In this document: piece after piece, positions 17,580-26,162 of the stretch
How the letters are laid out: every line of letters begins with the position of its first letter
Position numbering within the stretch: the first letter of the stretch is position 1
Source of the DNA: Streptomyces sp. NBC_00376
GTDB lineage: Bacteria > Actinomycetota > Actinomycetes > Streptomycetales > Streptomycetaceae
Assembly (NCBI RefSeq): GCF_036077095.1
Contig: NZ_CP107960.1
Coordinates: 1 to 64,000 of the forward strand
Reading direction: 5' to 3'
DNA length: 64,000 bases
Notes under the pieces: model-generated
Seen by the model: only the letters and a program-made list of their open reading frames with translations
The model's database searches: none
Told to the model about the DNA's origin: nothing
Program-made: the position numbers and the translations under genes

Positions 17580-19232
17580 AATAGGCCATTGGTGGCCCCA
17601 AGCGCGTGAGTGCAAGGGGTGCCATGCGAAGCAGATGCCTCGATCCCCGTGGTCAGACCGGCACCGCCTCGCTCCCTCGCCCTGCCGGGCGGAGACCTTC
17701 GGTAGTTCCGGGACCTTGATCTCTTGTCTAAGACCGGTCCCGCCTGGCAGGAGCGTGGGCCTCACAGGTTTCATGTCCCCAGCCCGCCGGCAGGGGCCGA
17801 CCTCTCAGCGTTTCGCGAGCCCGAGAGCTCTCCAACAGACCGAGGTCCCTGCCGGTCGCTGGAGACACGAACGGCGCATGAGATGGCGTGCCCCGAGCAC
17901 TTCTATTAGAGCGCCGCGTGCTCCGCACGGACTGGACCGGCAAGTCGATGTGGAGGTTACGAAGTTGAGCAAGGTCTTTTGCGGAATCGACTGGGCGGAA
18001 GGACACCACGACATAGCCCTCGTCGACCAAGATGGCGCCCAGGTGGCCAAGCTTCGGATCAGCGATGACAGCGCCGGATTCCACGCGCTGACGGAACTAC
18101 TTGCACGACACGGTGACACCGCCGACTTCCCGATTCCGGTCGCCATCGAGACCCCGCGCGGCTTGCTGGTCGCCAGCCTGCGGGCCACCGGCCGCCAGAT
18201 CTATGCCATCAATCCACTTGCCGCGGCCCGCTACCGCGATCGTGGCAGCGTCTCCCGCGCCAAGTCCGATGCAGCCGACGCTCGGGTCTTGGCCAACATC
18301 CTCCGGACCGACCGGCATGCTCACCGTCCTCTGCCCGCGGACAGCGAGGCCGGGCAGGCTGTCGCGGCCCTCGCCCGTGCTCACCAGGACGCGGTCTGGG
18401 ACCGGCAGCAGATGATCAACCGGCTCCGCTCCCACCTGCGTGAGTATTACCCGGCAGCCCTCGCAGCCTTCCACGGCCCGGGTAAGCCCGGCCTCGACTC
18501 ACCTCGCGCTCGCCTGATCCTCGCTGCCGTACCCACGCCGGCTGAAGCCGCCAAGCTCACCCGCAGCCAGCTGCGAGCGCTGCTCAAGCGCGCCGCCCGC
18601 CCGCGCTGCGGAATCGACACCGAGGTCGAGCGGCTCCGGGACATCTTCCGCGCGGAGAGTCTCCGTCAGCTACCCCAGGTCGAGCTGGCTTTGGGACACC
18701 AAACAGCAGCACTCGTCCAGCAGCTCGATGCCGCCTGCAACAGTGTCGCCCAACTCGCGACAGCGACGGAGGCAGCATTCCTCACGCACCCGGATGCTGA
18801 CATCATCACCAGCTTCCCCGGTCTGTCCGTACTGTCCGGAGCACGCGTCCTCGCCGAAATCGGTGATGACCGCGAACGCTTCGCGGACGCCAGAGCCGTG
18901 AAGGCATACGCTGGCGCGGCTCCCGTCACTCGGGCCTCAGGTCGCAGTCACGTCGTCGTAGCTCGAACCGTGAAGAACCAGCGGCTGGCCGCCGCCGGAT
19001 ACATGTGGGCCTTCGCTGCCCTCCGCACCGAGGCCCCACGTGTCCACTACGACCGACGACGAGCGGGCGGGGAACGCCACACAGCCGCGCTGAGGAACCT
19101 CTTCAACAAGTTGCTCGGCTGCCTCTATCACTGCCTTCAGAACCGGGTGCACTACGAGCCCGATCGCGCCTTCGCGTCGCCTCTGAACCTTGCCGCCTAG
19201 CACCAACTTGACCCACCAGCGACATGAGATGT
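17580..19232 (+). mobile_element. IS110-family insertion sequence
   Basis: About 1.65 kb, bounded by comparison with the interrupted IS5-type gene. The host sequence reads ...GTAGTTCTTGG... when the element is removed, with at most the two bases CT shared by both junctions. IS110 elements characteristically lack inverted repeats and make little or no target duplication, as here. The roughly 385 bases before the transposase gene are non-coding and correspond to the long left end that in this family carries the bridge-RNA region. Confidence 0.75.
17965..19200 (+). CDS. IS110-family DEDD transposase
   Basis: A 411-residue recombinase with the RuvC-like N-terminal domain of IS110 (FCGIDWAEGHHDIALVDQDG with the first Asp; SDAADARVLANIL with the later acidic residues) and the C-terminal IS116/IS110/IS902 domain (SFPGLSVLSGARVLAEIGD onward to VVARTVKNQRL), which supplies a catalytic serine. 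I start at TTG 17965 because GGAGG lies eight bases before it; an upstream GTG is possible. No frameshift is seen, so this copy may be active. It catalyses bridge-RNA-guided recombination in better-studied relatives. Confidence 0.85.
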   Translation: MSKVFCGIDWAEGHHDIALVDQDGAQVAKLRISDDSAGFHALTELLARHGDTADFPIPVAIETPRGLLVASLRATGRQIYAINPLAAARYRDRGSVSRAKSDAADARVLANILRTDRHAHRPLPADSEAGQAVAALARAHQDAVWDRQQMINRLRSHLREYYPAALAAFHGPGKPGLDSPRARLILAAVPTPAEAAKLTRSQLRALLKRAARPRCGIDTEVERLRDIFRAESLRQLPQVELALGHQTAALVQQLDAACNSVAQLATATEAAFLTHPDADIITSFPGLSVLSGARVLAEIGDDRERFADARAVKAYAGAAPVTRASGRSHVVVARTVKNQRLAAAGYMWAFAALRTEAPRVHYDRRRAGGERHTAALRNLFNKLLGCLYHCLQNRVHYEPDRAFASPLNLAA

Positions 19233-19694
19233 CTTGGACTGCTCCGCCATGCTGTGGTCCCGTGTCGGTACCAGGGTGCCGTCCACGATCAGCACTGTGC
19301 CCTGGCGAAACCGCTTCCGCTGGTGCAGCGCGATCAGCGGCCCGGTGTGGTCGACGATCCGATCTGCTGCCGACTTGGATACCCCGAACAACGGGGCAAG
19401 TTGGCGCAAAGTCAGGTTGGTGCGCCAGTATGCCGCGACAAGCAGTATCCGGTCCTCCAGCGGCAGTGCCCAGGGCGGCCGGGCCGAACCGCATCGGCTC
19501 CCTCCCGCCGCAGCTGAGTGAGCAGCTTCCCGAAGGCTCGCGGGCTCAGCCCAGTGAACGGGGCTGACCGCGCCCCGGGCGGCCGGGCTTCTCCCGGTCC
19601 GGTCAGATACCCCATTCCACCGGGTAATTGGCCCAACTTTCCGGTGCTGGAATGGCCTGCTCAGTGGAGCACTTCGGACCGTAGAGTCGCGATC

Positions 19695-20207
19695 ATGACT
19701 GAGGAAACCACCACCGCCACCACGCTCCAGGCGGTGCTGACCCGCCACGCGGACGCTGAGACCTGCGCCGACCCGAGCAGTGTGATGACCCTGCTGGCCG
19801 ACTCGGACGCAGCTGGCGCCGGCGGCTTCACGAGCTACCGATCCACCTTCAGCAAGGGGGCCGTTGGGGCACCGGCTCACTTCCACACCAGGGCGACGGA
19901 GCTGTTCTTCGTGATCAGCGGGTCCCTGCAGGTGCTGGTGGGAGACGAGGTCACCGTCCTGAACACAGGCGATTTCCTGGCGGTGCCGCCGCACACCCCT
20001 CATGCCTTCGCGGCGGCGCCCGGCGCCGAGGCCGACGTCCTGTTCGTTTTCACCCCGGGCATGGGCCGGTTCGACTATCTGCGCCTGCTCGGCCGGGTGA
20101 TGCGCGGTGAGGCCGACCCGAAGGAGATCGCCGATTCCGCGGAACGCTTCGACAACCACTACGTCGACAGCCCGGTATGGCGTGCCGCTCTGGAGCGCTC
20201 GGTGTGA
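19695..20207 (+). CDS. Cupin-domain protein
   Basis: A 170-residue single-cupin protein. The two cupin motifs are seen in PAHFHTRATELFFVISGSL and GDFLAVPPHTPHAFAAAPGA, with the His and Glu ligands expected to hold a metal ion. Family members include dioxygenases, isomerases and sensory proteins, so the substrate is open. A VOC-type gene began four bases back at its stop (GTGA overlap) but is truncated, so the cupin was once first in an operon. The ATG has only a weak ribosome binding site. Confidence 0.8.
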   Translation: MTEETTTATTLQAVLTRHADAETCADPSSVMTLLADSDAAGAGGFTSYRSTFSKGAVGAPAHFHTRATELFFVISGSLQVLVGDEVTVLNTGDFLAVPPHTPHAFAAAPGAEADVLFVFTPGMGRFDYLRLLGRVMRGEADPKEIADSAERFDNHYVDSPVWRAALERSV

Positions 20208-20287
20208 TCGACTCCACGAGCCACATCCGCGTGGCCCGCCCCTCGCGGGACCTCGCCTCCACAGAACGCTTCTACATAGGCGCGGCC
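20204..20287 (+). pseudogene. Start of a VOC/glyoxalase-family gene, truncated
   Basis: The first 25 or so residues (SHIRVARPSRDLASTERFYI) are the typical opening strand and helix of a vicinal-oxygen-chelate protein. The coding then loses similarity, with no GxGL motif or metal ligands. It overlaps the cupin stop by GTGA, so it was translationally coupled to that gene before being cut. Confidence 0.6.
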
Positions 20288-20620
20288 TGGCCATGCGAAC
20301 AGACAAGCTCGCCATCGCCTACCAGGCGGGCCTCCACCTGGAGAGGCGGACTCCGGGTGTGCGGACCCGTCGGCCGCCCCCACGCCCTGCCGTACAAGGC
20401 CGCCCCGACCAGGAAACCCACCGCGAGGAAGACCTTCCACGAAGGAGCGTCGGCGCAGAAGACCGCGGCCGCGGCGCAGCGTGTCCTGAACGGGCGCCTG
20501 GGTGGACGGTTGGCCCGGGGAGTTGTTCGGGTTGACGGACCTGGTGCCTTCCTGTCTCGCGACGAAGAATCGTGCGGCTCTGCAGGAACTCCCGCGGGGT
20601 AGCCAGCGTCTTAAGTGATT
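20288..20620. other. Unassigned stretch after the VOC fragment
   Basis: A minus-strand frame around 20340-20440 encodes a hydrophobic run (WKVFLAVGFLVGAALYGRAW) that could be a scrap of a small membrane protein. It has no start signal and no neighbours of its own. Nothing else is supported. Confidence 0.3.
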
Positions 20621-20965
20621 ATGAGGGAACGCGGTGAAGTACTGAGTGGTACCGGGGTGGCGCTGGCCGGTGGATTCGTCGGGCTGCTGGGATGGGCCGC
20701 GGATGCCGAACTCCGGGCGCGCGCCGGATTCGAAGCAGGGCCGGACTGGAGCGTGCTGTACGCGGAGCTTCCGCTGACTGTTCTCGTCGGAGTGGTAGCC
20801 GCTCTGTCAGCGTGGTTGCTGCCCCGACGATGGATGATCGGACCACCCGTTGTCGGGTATGCAGGCCGCGTCACGCTCGTCGCCGTAGTGCTGGCCGGAT
20901 TCTGGCTGGCCGTCCAAGGCTGGTACGCAGGACTGCCCGAGTCAGTACCGGACCACAAGCCCTAG
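20621..20965 (+). CDS. Small membrane protein of unknown function
   Basis: A 114-residue protein with about three hydrophobic helices (VALAGGFVGLLGWAA; LPLTVLVGVVAALSAWLL; VTLVAVVLAGFWLAVQGW). It is rich in Arg at the membrane edges and carries no recognised domain. A start two codons earlier (GTG 20615) is equally possible. No operon partner is evident. Confidence 0.55.
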   Translation: MRERGEVLSGTGVALAGGFVGLLGWAADAELRARAGFEAGPDWSVLYAELPLTVLVGVVAALSAWLLPRRWMIGPPVVGYAGRVTLVAVVLAGFWLAVQGWYAGLPESVPDHKP

Positions 20966-20976
20966 CCTCGCGCTTC

Positions 20977-21253
20977 ATGCGCTGGTTCATGCACCAGGTC
21001 GATGAAGAGATCCGTACCTCCCGGACCTGGATGCGGCTGAGACCGGAGCTCGTCGAGATCGTCTACCAACTCCGTCAGGAGCACATGGGCGTCATCAACG
21101 CTGACCACTTTCCTCAGGTTCTGACGGAGTTGCGCACCACGGTTCCCGAGGCAGACCTCCCTGCTGTTCTAGAGGCCGCCTTCGCGCGGAATCCTGATGG
21201 CACCACCAAAGATCACCGCAAGCGCCCCAATTTGCAGATGGTCAAGGAGACAG
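20977..21253 (+). pseudogene. Fragment of an unrecognised soluble protein
   Basis: About 90 codons of good coding character (DEEIRTSRTWMRLRPELVEI, then VLTELRTTVPEADLPAVLEA). The protein match ends abruptly near KETGP, where the frame runs into an unrelated GC-rich stretch. I do not recognise the family. It looks like the N-terminal part of a helical protein cut at its 3' side. Confidence 0.4.
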
Positions 21254-21309
21254 GCCCTAGCCGCCGCGGTATCCCGCCGCCCCGGTACGTGAAAGACACG
21301 GCGCGGAGC

Positions 21310-21505
21310 AGCTGCGGATGCCGCACGGCCCCGTCATCCCCGGGTCGGCTGCGAAGGCGATGTCGACGGCCGGGATGGAGGGGTCCTGGTCGCCGCCGGT
21401 GACGCTGTCGTAGTCCAGGACCAGGAGGTGGCGGACCTGGTTGCGGGTCTGGACGGTGATGGTGTCCTCGCGGCGCCCCTCGCGGGTGTGAACCCGCCCC
21501 TGTTC
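21310..21505 (-). pseudogene. Possible minus-strand gene fragment
   Basis: One minus-strand frame encodes ITVQTRNQVRHLLVLDYDS followed by an acidic, proline-containing stretch, with protein-like composition. It has neither start nor domain. It lies between two other fragments, so this is probably scrambled DNA. Confidence 0.25.
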
Positions 21506-21551
21506 TTCCCGAGGTCGATCGGCGCGCTGAAGGCGCAGCGCGGCCGACGGG

Positions 21552-21785
21552 CGGCCGGTCGTCTACTGGCGGCCCGGCTGCACGCACTGCATGCGCCTGC
21601 GCGTCCGGCTGGGGTTGAGCGCCCGCCAGGCACTCTGGGTCGATATCTGGCGCCCCGGAGGGGGCCGCGGCGGTGCGGGCGGTCAACGACGGCAACGAGA
21701 CGGTGCCGACCGTCGTCGTGGCGGGCCGCCGCACACCAACCCCGATCCCGCGCGGGTGCGCCGACAGCTGTCCCATTCCGCTTGA
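21552..21785 (+). pseudogene. Mycoredoxin/glutaredoxin-like gene, frameshifted
   Basis: The opening PVVYWRPGCTHCMRLRVRL has the thioredoxin-fold CxxC active site of actinobacterial glutaredoxin-like proteins. After DIWR the frame shifts to give AAAVRAVNDGNETVPTVVVAG, containing the cis-proline TVPTVV of the fold, and shifts again to HTNPDPARVRRQLS. All parts of a roughly 80-residue protein are present but in three frames. It could be an intact small thiol oxidoreductase gene with sequence errors. Confidence 0.65.
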
Positions 21786-21833
21786 GACATCGACCGGGTG
21801 ACGAGGCCTACGACGCGCTGGGGGTTGGGTAAC

Positions 21834-22385
21834 GTGCGGATACCGAGGAACACGCGGACGACACCGGGTCGGGACACCACCGAGGAGCCGTCCCGGCGCA
21901 TCCGACGGGCCGGAGTGTGCGCGGGCACCGTGACAGCGCTCTTCGCAGCCGTGACCGCCGCCGCGCGCCTGGCCGAGGTCGCACCGCCGTGGTGGGTCCT
22001 GGCACCCGCCGCCGTACTGGTGGCGGCACTCGGGGGCCGAGCCGGTGCACGGCTGGGCCGGGAGGACGCCACGCGCGCCGAGACCCTGGAGCCGGGGGAA
22101 ATCGTGATCGGCACATACACGGTTCGCCCGCCGTACGCGGACCACGGCCCGCCGCCGCCCTACGAGAGCCCGCAGTACCAACTCCGCCTCACCACACGGG
22201 GGATGCAGATGTGGGAACGCGCCGTCCTGCTGTGGAACCACCCGTGGCCGGAACTGCGCGTCGTGGCGGACGGCCCCCGCCTCCGCGTCCACCACGAGGG
22301 CCGCGAGGCCGGCGTGATGCTGCTCGAACCCGCCGGAGCCGTGCAGGAGGTGCTGACCATCGGCAGGCGCTACGGGGCCGGGTGA
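21834..22385 (+). CDS. Two-helix membrane protein of unknown function
   Basis: A 183-residue protein with an Arg/Thr-rich cytoplasmic start, two adjacent membrane helices (CAGTVTALFAAVTAAARLAE; WWVLAPAAVLVAALGGRAG) and a soluble C-terminal domain of about 110 residues containing several Trp and Pro. The layout fits a membrane-tethered sensor or binding protein, but no family is recognised. I use GTG 21834, with GGGGTTGGG upstream; a start at 21798 is also open. Confidence 0.5.
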   Translation: MRIPRNTRTTPGRDTTEEPSRRIRRAGVCAGTVTALFAAVTAAARLAEVAPPWWVLAPAAVLVAALGGRAGARLGREDATRAETLEPGEIVIGTYTVRPPYADHGPPPPYESPQYQLRLTTRGMQMWERAVLLWNHPWPELRVVADGPRLRVHHEGREAGVMLLEPAGAVQEVLTIGRRYGAG

Positions 22386-22556
22386 CGCTCCAGCACGGAG
22401 TCGTCCCGGGCGGCCTCGCAGACCACGGTGTACGAGGCCGCCCGGACGGGGCCGGGGTGAGGGCCACATGGGGTCCTCACGGCGTTGTCACGTTGTTGGG
22501 TGTGTGGGTGTCTGATGGTGCGTCGAGGTGTGGTGGGGCCGGGTGCCGGCCTGGGC

Positions 22557-23263
22557 TCAGGCCGCGGTAAGTCGGCCGGTGACGCCGGTGATTTGCTCCC
22601 AGGTGGTGAAGCGGATGGTCATTTCGGCTCGGTGTTCGGATGCGGTCATCAGGTGGCGTCGGGGCCGGAAGTGGGGTGAGATGCCGCTGAACGCGGACAG
22701 GAACCGCTGGGCCCCGCCCACGCTGCGGAAGCCCTTCATGGCCCGTTCGCGTTGCTCGTCGGCTGGTGGCTGTTCTCGGCCCGGTTGTTCAATCCCTTGT
22801 GGGAGCGGTGCTCCACCGAGGGCATGACCTCGCGGTGGGCGGCGCCGTAGGAACGCAGCTTGTCGGTGACGACCACTCGCGGCACCCCGCCCGTCGGCGA
22901 CATCAGCCTGCGGAAGAAGCGCCTGGCCGCGGCCGTGTCCCGCCGGTTCTGCACCAGGATGTCCACATTGCCGTCCTGGTCGACCACCCGCCACAGATAC
23001 TTCTGCTCACCGTTGATCTTGATGAAGACCTCGTCCAGATGCCCCTTGCCCCCCGGCCGTGGCTGTCGGCGGCGCAGCGCGCTGGCGTACGCCTGCCCGA
23101 ACTTCAGACACCAGCGGCGCACGGTCTCGTGGGACACGATGACACCGCGCTCGAGCATCAGCTCCTCGACTTCACGGAAACTGAGCGGGAACCGGAAGTA
23201 CAGCCACACACCGTGCACGATGACCTCGACCGGGTACCGGTGCCCCCTGTACGACGGCGACAC
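22557..23263 (-). pseudogene. IS6-family transposase, frameshifted
   Basis: It starts at GTG with SPSYRGHRYPVEVIVHGVWL and continues with FREVEELMLERGVIVSHETV, the DDE core (HLDEVFIKINGEQKYLWRVVDQDG; VVVTDKLRSYGAAHREVMPS) and NNRAENSHQPT. The frame then shifts near 22745 and resumes as QRERAMKGFRSVGGAQRFLS to the end at 22557. The catalytic residues are all present, so only the frameshift marks it as broken. No inverted repeats were identified. Confidence 0.75.
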
Positions 23264-23834
23264 GCCCCCCACGGACGATCCCCCTCCACCATGATCAACC
23301 CGAGGATCCTCCCACGCCACCCGCCAACGTGACAGCGCCCCGGGCGAAGTCCCCCGCAGCAGAGCAGCAGGGCTGCTTGCACCCATCCTCACCAGGAGCA
23401 GCAGGACGTTGCGGGCGGAGCAGCGATGGTGCTGCACCGGCTGGTGACGACCGTCGGCGGCCGGGCCCTGGCGGGAGCGGCTTTGCACCCCAATGTAGGT
23501 AAGTACTTGTAGTACCTACCTGCGGGTTGAGTTTCCTTCCCCCTGAGAGCAGAGCTCGGGCCGGAAGCAGCGAGGGTGCAGCGCCGAAATGGGAAGGCAT
23601 GGCGACGCAATCGTGAAGCCGTTGCCGAGGATCAGGTGCTCCTCTGCCCGCTCGAACCGCTGTACGCCGCCGTGAGCGGCTCTGGGGCCCTTGATTGCCC
23701 TCGGGAGCCCTGAGGGTGTCAGAACGCCGCAGACAGCCGCGCAGCGCCGGGAAGGATCATGCGTGCGGGATGCGAACGTGGCGTTGCTGAAGGTGAGAGC
23801 GGGTCGTGGGTGCCCGCTCCGCGAGCTTCGCTCT
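23264..23834. other. Gene-poor stretch downstream of IS6
   Basis: No convincing gene. It contains the AT-rich hairpin at 23497-23521 and open frames without ribosome binding sites or recognised products. Confidence 0.45.
23497..23521. promoter_or_regulatory. AT-rich inverted repeat, possible operator
   Basis: AGGTAAGTACT and AGTACCTACCT form 11-base arms with one mismatch around a TGT centre. Its low GC content stands out in this DNA, and the symmetry suits a dimeric regulator. No gene start lies immediately downstream, so its target is unclear. Confidence 0.35.
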
Positions 23835-23945
23835 GCGGGACCAGGCAGGGGCGTTCGGACCCATCGCCTCGACACCGACGGCCTGCGGCTGCTTGCCGAC
23901 GTTGACGAATTCACCGCGCTCGCAGCCTTCCTGCTCGCCCAGCCG
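23835..23945 (+). pseudogene. Scrap of an IS1380-family transposase
   Basis: LRDQAGAFGPIASTPTACGC matches the LRDQTRLFGPVASTPTAWRL segment of the intact IS1380 transposase at 52604-54010. About 35 codons are recognisable before similarity ends at the 3' end of the neighbouring oxygenase-like gene. Confidence 0.55.
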
Positions 23946-23948
23946 TGA

Positions 23949-24659
23949 TCAGTTTTGCTGTGAACGACCCAGTTCGGACAGATCGCTGTAGAGGCGGTTC
24001 AGCGCGTACGCGCCCAGGCCGAGGCCCTGGTCGATTCGGCGTCGTGCGGCTGGGTTTCGGTAGTGAGGTTCTAGCAGCAGGAAGAAGTCCTCTGCGTGTT
24101 GTTCGTCGATTTCGGAGTGAAGGCCGTAGTGCATCAGGTCGGCTTGAGCGACCCAACCGCGGTTCACAGCCGCATTGCCCGTGATGGCCGATACCGAGGC
24201 GAATGCGTACTCGATCGCGCCCATGCAGCCAATTCCTACCTGCGGGTCCTCCCACGTACACACCGCACTGAGAACGCTGTTGTACGCGTGGACGGCCGGC
24301 ATCATCTTCAGGCCGTTCAGCCGTACGGTGTCACTGCCGATGCTGGCCAGAAATCCGCGGAAGGTCTCGTGATGGAATTCCTGAGGGCGGAATCCGCCGT
24401 GTTCTTCCACGACATTGCCCAGGATGCCGATGCGATCCGCGGGGTGCTCGATCCGGGACACCAGCGCAGCCATCGGACGGGCGAAGTAGGTGACGGCGAA
24501 ACCTAGTTTCTCCTGGCTTGTGCGGAAGTTCTCCAACGACATGCTTCCGTCTACCAGCGTTCGGAAGTACGGATTGTTCAGGACACCGGTCTCGGCCACG
24601 ATGTGCTTGGCGTGCGCTGTCACCAGCGGGGCCTTGGTTGTCTGCAGATGGGTGGTCAC
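23949..24659 (-). CDS. Haem-oxygenase-like di-iron protein
   Basis: A 236-residue all-helical protein of the TenA/PqqC-like 'iron-containing redox enzyme' family. Candidate metal ligands are Glu86 and His87 (VVEEHGG), Glu150 (GAIEYAF), and His181, Asp185 and His188 in LHSEIDEQH, which follows the E...H...E...Hx3Dx2H layout of haem-oxygenase-like di-iron oxidases. Such enzymes do N-oxygenation, C-C cleavage or desaturation in secondary metabolism. GTG start with AGGAGAAG eight bases upstream. It follows an EF-hand gene on the same strand by 130 bases, so the two may be co-transcribed. The substrate is unknown. Confidence 0.8.
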   Translation of the reverse strand: MTTHLQTTKAPLVTAHAKHIVAETGVLNNPYFRTLVDGSMSLENFRTSQEKLGFAVTYFARPMAALVSRIEHPADRIGILGNVVEEHGGFRPQEFHHETFRGFLASIGSDTVRLNGLKMMPAVHAYNSVLSAVCTWEDPQVGIGCMGAIEYAFASVSAITGNAAVNRGWVAQADLMHYGLHSEIDEQHAEDFFLLLEPHYRNPAARRRIDQGLGLGAYALNRLYSDLSELGRSQQN

Positions 24660-24789
24660 AGTCGCTTCTCCTGGCGTGTTGTTCCTGAGCGCGGCTCGAT
24701 GCGGGACCGGCGGAGCCCCTCCGATCGCCGGTGCCGAGTGGAATGAGCACCCGACGGCGGACGAGAGGACGCTGTCCGGTTCTCTCGGC

Positions 24790-25347
24790 TCAGGAACGCA
24801 GGGCTCCCAGGAGGCGGTGACCTCGGTCGTTCGGATCAGTACTGCTGTGGAACACGCGAATGGCCGCTCTCAGCTCGTCAGTTGAGATGGAGCCGGAGCT
24901 GTCGGTGTCGATGTCGGCGAACGAAACGTCGGTGTCTTCGTCGCTCAGCGCGAAAGAGGACTGAAACAGGCGCTTGAACTCGGACTTGTCGAGTTCGCCG
25001 TCTCCGTCGACGTCGGCGGTGGCCACGAAGACCTTGGCGGACGGCGTGACAATCCGCGCGTAATCATCCGGCTTGTCCCCCAGGCTGACAAACCCGGCCA
25101 GGAGTTCTTCGCGTGATACGACGCCGTCCCCGTCTGTGTCCATAGGGACAAACAATCTCTTCCAGTACTCCAGAAGGGATCTCTGCAGCGCGCTGGCGGG
25201 GACGATTCCTGGCGTGAGCTTGAATTCCCGCGTCGTGCGACCCACCCAGGCGTACACGTCGGTTTCGCTGACCCACCCATCACGCTCGCGATGGAACACG
25301 TTGCAGTAATGCTGGGCCTTGCTGTAGATAATGGATTTTTCCGGCAT
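24790..25347 (-). CDS. EF-hand calcium-binding protein
   Basis: A 185-residue cytosolic protein with three well-formed 12-residue EF-hand loops: 70-81 (DTDGDGVVSREE), 112-123 (DVDGDGELDKSE) and 147-158 (DTDSSGSISTDE). A degenerate first hand lies near residue 22 (ERDGWVSETD). This matches the four-hand calerythrin/CalD-like calcium proteins of actinomycetes. I start at the ATG at 25347, with CGAGG upstream; the open frame to 25482 adds an unconvincing extension. It lies upstream of the di-iron enzyme gene in the same direction. Calcium control of that enzyme is only a guess. Confidence 0.85.
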   Translation of the reverse strand: MPEKSIIYSKAQHYCNVFHRERDGWVSETDVYAWVGRTTREFKLTPGIVPASALQRSLLEYWKRLFVPMDTDGDGVVSREELLAGFVSLGDKPDDYARIVTPSAKVFVATADVDGDGELDKSEFKRLFQSSFALSDEDTDVSFADIDTDSSGSISTDELRAAIRVFHSSTDPNDRGHRLLGALRS

Positions 25348-25515
25348 GCGAAAACCTCGAATTTTCTTGTGCGGTGGGCGAATCGAATACCCACCGCAAC
25401 CCGGTCCACGAGCAATGACTCGTGAGCTCAGGGTGGCAGCGTTTCCCTTCCCGGGCGCCGGCACCAAAGCTTCACCACTCATTCGAGTGAGTAATTCGAC
25501 CTGGCAGTTTCAGGT

Positions 25516-25815
25516 TCAAGGGCGTGGCGCCGGCGCGACCGCGATCCGGCGATGGATGTCCTCAAGCAGGTTCCGCATCGCTGTGCGGAAGATTTCAGTG
25601 TGGTGGGCACCGAGGAAAGAGGTATGCCGGAACACTTCAAGGGCGACGAGGCCATGCAGGTGTCCCCACGCGATCAGCAGGAGCGCGGTCACTGGGGGCG
25701 GCAGACATCCCAGGCCGTAATGCGGCAGCTGGTCCAGATAGGCCCCTGGATGCAGGCGGTCCACTGGGTCGCTGGGTCCGGGCTGTGCCGGCCGCAGCGG
25801 CACGGTCGCACGGGC
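25516..25815 (-). pseudogene. C-terminal piece of a TetR-family regulator
   Basis: PPPVTALLLIAWGHLHGLVALEVF followed by a helix ending MRNLLEDIHRR is the ligand-binding C-terminal domain of TetR-type repressors. The DNA-binding N-terminal half is missing; a plus-strand helix-turn-helix scrap begins where it should be. It is not a working repressor. Confidence 0.6.
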
Positions 25816-25822
25816 CGCGCAG

Positions 25823-26000
25823 TTTCGGGCCGACGACGGTGCGGGTCGCCCAGGAGTTGGCGCAGCTGTTCCCGTGCCGTCCGGGGATCGAGTACCTGGT
25901 GCGGCGTACCGGGCTGTCGGAGCGGTCTGTGGAGTACCACCTGGGGATGCTGCGGGAGGCCGGGCTGCTCGCGTACATCGTGCGGGCACCTCGGCTCCAT
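25823..26000 (+). pseudogene. Helix-turn-helix fragment of a plasmid-type protein
   Basis: About 58 codons encode TVRVAQELAQLFPCRPGIEY, then LVRRTGLSERSVEYHLGMLR and EAGLLAYIV, a winged helix-turn-helix seen in large proteins of Streptomyces mobile elements. Neither start nor the rest of the protein is present. Confidence 0.55.
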
Positions 26001-26006
26001 CGCTGT

Positions 26007-26162
26007 TCAGACCTCGATGTACGCGACGACCACCGTGGTGCCCAGGGCGCTCACCCAGTACAGCAGGCGCACGTGCTCGACTTCGTCGGCGTACTCGCGC
26101 AGCCGAGGACCGGCGGATTCGGAGAACGCGATCCGGGCACGGCGGCGGTGTTGGTGGGGCAT
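26007..26162 (-). CDS. 51-residue protein, second gene of a small operon
   Basis: A short basic protein: RIAFSESAGPRLREYADEVE, then a hydrophobic strand-like end WVSALGTTVVVAYIEV. Its ATG shares one base with the stop of the upstream 77-residue gene (TGATG), so the pair is translationally coupled. Size, pairing and the repeat-rich upstream region suggest a toxin-antitoxin type module, with this as the toxin-side or a truncated RelE/ParE-like protein. I cannot place it in a family. Confidence 0.5.
   Translation of the reverse strand: MPHQHRRRARIAFSESAGPRLREYADEVEHVRLLYWVSALGTTVVVAYIEV

Larger units (their letters stand above)
17270..19640 (-). pseudogene. IS5-type transposase gene split by IS110 insertion
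   Basis: Two pieces on the minus strand form one DDE transposase. The N-terminal piece (about 19640-19233) reads LEDRILLVAAYWRTNLTLRQ and ends at DGTLVPTRDHSMAEQSK. The C-terminal piece (17577-17270) starts NYRYSTNHQVVIDAD and includes IADGGYCGTGLIIPHRR and RARVEHTFARMK. Joining the base before 17578 to 19233 gives an uninterrupted AEQSK-NYRYS, so the IS110 element at 17580-19232 sits cleanly inside. A further frameshift lies near 19470, and the last residues of the transposase are missing at 17270. Confidence 0.8.

Noticed and set aside
21213..22469. 418-codon minus-strand open frame
   Set aside because: Antisense shadow of the membrane-protein and glutaredoxin-like genes; composition is Arg/Pro-rich as expected of a shadow.
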